A stretch of DNA of 64,000 nt from Strigamia acuminata (lineage: Eukaryota > Arthropoda > Chilopoda > Geophilomorpha > Linotaeniidae). The notes beneath the pieces were generated by a model. It saw nothing but the letters and a program-made list of their open reading frames with translations, was not told the DNA's origin and made no database searches. The stretch lies in NCBI GenBank assembly GCA_949358305.1, contig OX442321.1, forward strand, positions 2,629,605-2,693,604, read 5' to 3'. Positions 60,297-64,000 of this stretch are shown here, one piece after another. The first letter of the stretch is position 1. Each line of letters starts with the position of its first letter. Position numbers and translations under genes: made by a program.

Positions 60297-60569
60297 CTAC
60301 GTTCCGCCCTCGTTTTTCTTATTCTTATTCTTTTGTAGCTTCTTGTTTGTGTCAAGTGGCGTCGTGTTCATGGAACAGTCTGGCATCCCAAATCGGTCCA
60401 AAACATCTTTTACGTACTTCTTCTGCATCATTTCGATCGATTTCGATTTTTCTTTCATCTTGAATTCGTTTTTCAAGTTTGATTTTAACTGGTTCATGTT
60501 TTTCATACAGTTTGTCGCAATAATGATGTCATCCACGTAAATTGCGATCATTTTGCCCTTATGCATCAA
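60297..60569 (-). pseudogene. Copia-type RT fragment (copy 2)
   Basis: Same as 10547-10819 (YVDD box, internal deletion). It lies 28 bp from the element 4 3' LTR. Confidence 0.8.
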
Positions 60570-61290
60570 AAAAGTTCAAAGATTGATTTAGTGTCTTTTG
60601 TATTCACACATTTCAGCATCAGAGTTCAGCATTTATTGAAGAAATTCAGTACTTTTGCAGTAGAAATTTAAGTTTGGCCACAATCGCTGACTTTAAATCA
60701 GCTAATTTGTTTTCTTTTTAAAAAGAAAACATTTAACTTAAGGTGACTAAGATAATTTGGATAGTACTTGTACTAATTTGATGGTGCTCTAAAACTTTTT
60801 AATTGGAAATTTTTCTGTATCTTAAACGGTTTAAAAGTTAGAAAGTGAATGACCTAAAAGATGGCTTTCAAGGTCAAATTTGATGGCATCATTGGATTGC
60901 TCTCACCAGACTTCCTATACGGTCGCTTCATCAAGTTGGCCGAGATGCAATTGCTCACGAAATATTGGGAGGGGACCAGACTTTTAGGACACCCTGTATA
61001 TTAAAACACAAAAACTGATTTTTCATGTATTTACAGTAATAAATGGATGCGTCATCTGCCTGCAGTCTCTGAATATTTGTCTTTGCTCTCTAGTGCAGAG
61101 ACAAACAGAATCACAAATTTTATCGAGTTGATGATTGAAAACAAGAACCAACTTCATGCAGTTAAAAATATAAAAAGTAAAACATTTGTTGCTACACTAA
61201 TTTAAAAAAAATAAAAATTATTTATCTGTAAATGTATTTCCGTTATTTTACAAAATTGTAAAGTTAGCTGAAGGCAGGATTAATTTAGAC
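60570..61290. other. Non-coding (copy 2 of 10820-11540), includes orphan exon candidate 61038-61205
   Basis: No difference from copy 1 seen by eye in this stretch. Confidence 0.4.
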
Positions 61291-61724
61291 CAGGGGTTGG
61301 CAAGTAATTTTAAGTGGGATCCGGATGCTATTAAAATTTTTTTATTGAGGTCCAGAAAAAAAAACTTTTAATAGTTACTAGTTTTAAATTTTTTTTTTTT
61401 ACTCATTTATGTAATTATACAAAACACAAAAAACAAAAAAACAAAAAAAAATTATTAAAAATTTAAGAAAATAGAAAAAAAAAACACTTAAAAACCTTAC
61501 TAAAAACCTAAGAAAACGATAAAAACACTTAATAGCGAAATAAACCCCTCAATAAACACACAACCCAAAAAATAACTGTAAAACCTAAAAAACACGAAAA
61601 TAAACAGGAAAAAAATTGAAAAACCAAAGAAACCGAGGGGAAAACATCGCTAAGACTACAGTCGCTAAAATGTCACCGCGGTCCAAGTTTCGACCTTCCG
61701 CGGTCCGCCAGTTGCCGACCGCTG
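61291..61724. mobile_element. hAT-type MITE (copy 2)
   Basis: Same ends and ATTTAGAC duplication as 11541-11974. One substitution seen (61453). Confidence 0.88.
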
Positions 61725-62459
61725 ATTTAGACCTACATTATTTTCAACTTATGGACAAACAGCTTTCTTTTTGACCAGGATTTCAGTCAATGCGAATTTT
61801 TTTATTCCTTTTTTTCGACCAAGAATATTTTCGACCTCAACCAGATAATTTTCGACCATTTGCTGGCGTGTATTTAATTGCTTCGTTTGTGTTCTTTCCA
61901 GGAAATCCTGCAACTACAATCATTATTGCTACACTCTGTGCATTTAGTCCTAGCGCTGTCAAACCGGTTTGTTTATGACTTTCCACCTAAGCAAATAAAT
62001 ACTCGACAGTGAAAAGACTAATTACTTAATTTGAGTGCTTTTCAGGAAATACGGCAACTAATTCATTGCTTTAGTTTGTCTTTTCCTCCAAATGTTGCAA
62101 CATCGATCATCCTTTTCACATTTCCTGCTGTGCATTTCAATACTTAATTTGAGCGTTTCCCGACAAATGTTTCAACTACAATAATTATCATGAGTTATGC
62201 TAATTGCAGATAATTTTGTCATTTGATCTATATAATGCAGCATAAACTGGTACTCTTCAGAAGTGTCATTTCCCAGAACAGAGAAACTGTCTCCAAGTAA
62301 ACGCTAATTCCACCAGCATATTTGTAGTCAGTATCCAAGTGAGCATCTAGGTAAGCTCTTTTTGATTCAACTTATTGAAAACGAAAAACTTTTTTTTCAA
62401 CTTCAAACTACCTAGCTCTTACATTTAAATTTTTTTCTTCTTTTTTATTTCTCAGCATT
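61725..62459. repeat. Degenerate ~100-bp repeats, then Cys-rich pseudogene promoter and intron (copy 2)
   Basis: Copy of 11975-12709. The untranslated exon ends at 62350 and the intron spans 62351-62455. Confidence 0.5.
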
Positions 62460-62674
62460 ATGAAGTCGTACCAGTTTCTTGTTGTTTTCTAATCGTTTTG
62501 GGGCTGAATCAAGCGGCTGCAATATGTTATTGGGTAGGAACAGCACCTTTTTGCGCTGGGAAGTGCGATAGCGAGTCTTACCAGTGCAAAACTGACAAGA
62601 GAGGTGATGGTAAGGTGTGCTATACAGGAACCAAGTCTTACTGTTGTTCCTCACAGAGTGAATGTCCCTCTTAA
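62460..62674 (+). pseudogene. Cys-rich peptide paralogue with frameshifted signal peptide (copy 2)
   Basis: Identical to 12710-12924, including the one-base deletion that truncates the signal peptide after ten codons while leaving the eight-cysteine mature region open in another frame. Confidence 0.75.
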
Positions 62675-63085
62675 ACGTTTCAATAAAAATGTTTGTCAGT
62701 TACAAATACTGGACTACGCTTGTAAATGTTAAAAATTATATAAAAATTATATAAAGTTTAGTATTTGCATTATGTACTGTAGCTCAAAATAAGTGACAAA
62801 TAAAAATTCAAAGATTAATTTTGTACCGTATTTTGAAATCACACATATCACACCGTACATAAGTGTACATAACACACTGTACACACAAGCTTATCATGAT
62901 TATCGTTTCAACTTCAATTTAAGCTGCGAGTTCCCGTCATGTGATTTGATTTACACCAATGCTATACTCTGGCCATGGATAAGTTGGGCCTATTTTCCAT
63001 AGGATGAGCCTTTTCACTGGTGTAGTGATACCAAAAATAGATCAATAATTGGCCAAAACCAGGCGCCATTTTTTTAGCGATAGAT
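62675..63085. other. Non-coding, diverged from copy 1
   Basis: Numerous substitutions against 12925-13335. No gene. Confidence 0.5.
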
Positions 63086-63367
63086 CGCCTCGTCAAAGCG
63101 ATGTTTGGACGCATTTGTGCGATTGAATGTGGCCGAACATCGCCCGCATTCGATCGCACAAATGCGGGCGATGTTCAGTCGAATTCGATCGCACAAATGC
63201 GGGCGATGTTCGGCCGCATTCGATCGCTCAAATGCGACTGAACATCGCCCGCATTTGTGCAATCGAATGCGGTCGAATATCGTCCGCATTTGAACGATCG
63301 AATGCGGGCGATGTTCAGCCGCATTCAATCGCACAAATGCGGCTAAACATAGCTTTGACGAGGCGTG
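63086..63367. repeat. Expanded 35-bp satellite inside the inverted-repeat cassette (copy 2)
   Basis: The outer ends match 13336-13446, but the core is expanded about 170 bp. CGATCGCACAAATGCG recurs at 63151, 63186 and 63221 (35-bp period), with further units inverted. Units lack stops in several frames on both strands, which creates spurious ORFs of 60-105 codons. Confidence 0.8.
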
Positions 63368-63592
63368 CGGGGAGGTAGAAAAAACACACAATAATTTTCA
63401 TAAGGAATAAAAATAAATAAAGGAATAAATAAAAGAAAAGAAAATAAATAAAAATTTAAGAACACTTTAACAAATATCACTTTTAGTTTTTATATGTAAA
63501 AGTTACATGTTCCAAAAAAGTTCAATCGCAAAATGAATGAACTTATAACTTAAAAGTCATAAATCTATAAGTTACAAGCGTAGCACGACACC

Positions 63593-63694
63593 ACCGCCAA
63601 TGCAAAACCGCCAAGACTTTAACCGCCAAGTCACAACCGCCAAAACAATACCGCCAAACCATTACCGCCAAAACAATACCGCCAATACCGCCAA
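63593..63694. repeat. ACCGCCAA minisatellite, copy-2-specific
   Basis: Eight ACCGCCAA units separated by 2-9 variable bases. Copy 1 has a different, shorter sequence at this place (about 13665-13735). Confidence 0.85.
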
Positions 63695-63999
63695 AACAAA
63701 GTTTGCATTCACAATCATTGTCAAACAAACGGCTCTGCAAAGAATTACACTTGCGGAAATAGAAACCGTCATCTTGGTTAATTCAATTTGAAGAGGAATA
63801 CAATAAACAAATTTTATTTCAAATTATTTTCATCATACACAAAGAATTAATCTATCATTATTTGTTCATGGAAAAACTATTAACTTATCCCACCAAATTC
63901 CTAACAACTTGGTTCAAACGCTGTATTAAAATATACAGCTCTACATCACAACACATTTCTCATTTTGTCTCCTGAGACTCACAGACTAAGTTCAATGGA
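63695..63999. other. Non-coding, copy 2 of about 13736-14249 (part)
   Basis: Paralogous to 7840-7981 and 5461 onward as well. No gene seen before the window ends. Confidence 0.5.
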
Positions 64000-64000
64000 A

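Larger units (their letters stand above)
41548..63999. repeat. Tandem segmental duplication, copy 2
   Basis: Duplicates 1-14249, with three insertions relative to copy 1: a 506-bp MITE (50299-50804), 8 bp near 51271, and element 4 plus TSD (7,689 bp). The window ends inside it. Confidence 0.95.

Noticed and set aside
63074-63391. Overlapping ORFs on both strands, up to 105 codons
   Set aside because: Produced by a stop-free 35-bp satellite unit, not by coding constraint.
63086-63694. Possible CRISPR array
   Set aside because: Repeats are palindromic satellite or ACCGCCAA minisatellite without conserved repeats and unique spacers of regular length; the context is eukaryotic.

Overview
The window looks like part of an arthropod-type animal genome. 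The single-copy flank is AT-rich, the visible introns are short (about 54-104 bp, GT-AG), and nearly all coding capacity belongs to Ty3/Gypsy-class LTR retrotransposons, with traces of Copia, hAT and pogo/Tigger-like DNA elements. The host genes I can support are a small secreted Cys-rich peptide family and a gene with a SARM1-like TIR domain. A springtail, mite or insect would all fit; the sequence alone does not settle it.

Layout: (1) 1-14565 is one copy of a large tandem duplication. It opens inside an LTR (1-728) inserted in a Mag-like Gypsy gag ('element H', 729-2066). AT-rich flank follows with four MITEs, an intact Cys-rich peptide gene (4177-4392), a TIR gene (6613-7455), a Copia RT scrap, a hAT MITE (11541-11974) and a Cys-rich pseudogene (12710-12924). 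(2) 14566-25825 holds remnants of a decayed LTR element ('X') split by a non-autonomous 9.4-kb LTR element ('element 3', 15168-24574; 1,903-bp LTRs; one ORF of unknown function). (3) 25945-28775 is the broken pol half of H on the minus strand. (4) 28776-42275 is a 13.5-kb Gypsy element ('element 2', minus strand; 1,017-bp LTRs) with gag, pol and a third ORF of about 920 codons in the env position. It sits inside the protease region of H with a 4-bp target duplication. (5) 41548-63999 repeats 1-14249, interrupted by a 506-bp MITE insertion (50299-50804) and a 7.7-kb plus-strand Gypsy element ('element 4', 52585-60269, TSD ATAC). Both empty sites are preserved in copy 1.

Order of events read from the nesting: H inserted; element 2 inserted into H; the segment was duplicated (period 41,547 bp at the left end); then the MITE and element 4 landed in copy 2. 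The copies are almost identical up to 12930/62680 and clearly more diverged beyond that point. The four elements with a visible primer-binding site use different tRNA primers as judged from remembered tRNA 3' ends: Pro-like (element 2), Ser(GCU)-like (H), Gln-like (element 3), Arg-like (X).

Most novel candidates: the third ORF of element 2, which has a splice acceptor directly before its ATG; its two tandem A-AAA-AAC frameshift heptamers; the element 3 ORF with three related motifs and a duplicated primer-binding site; and the TIR plus beta-grasp-like host gene.
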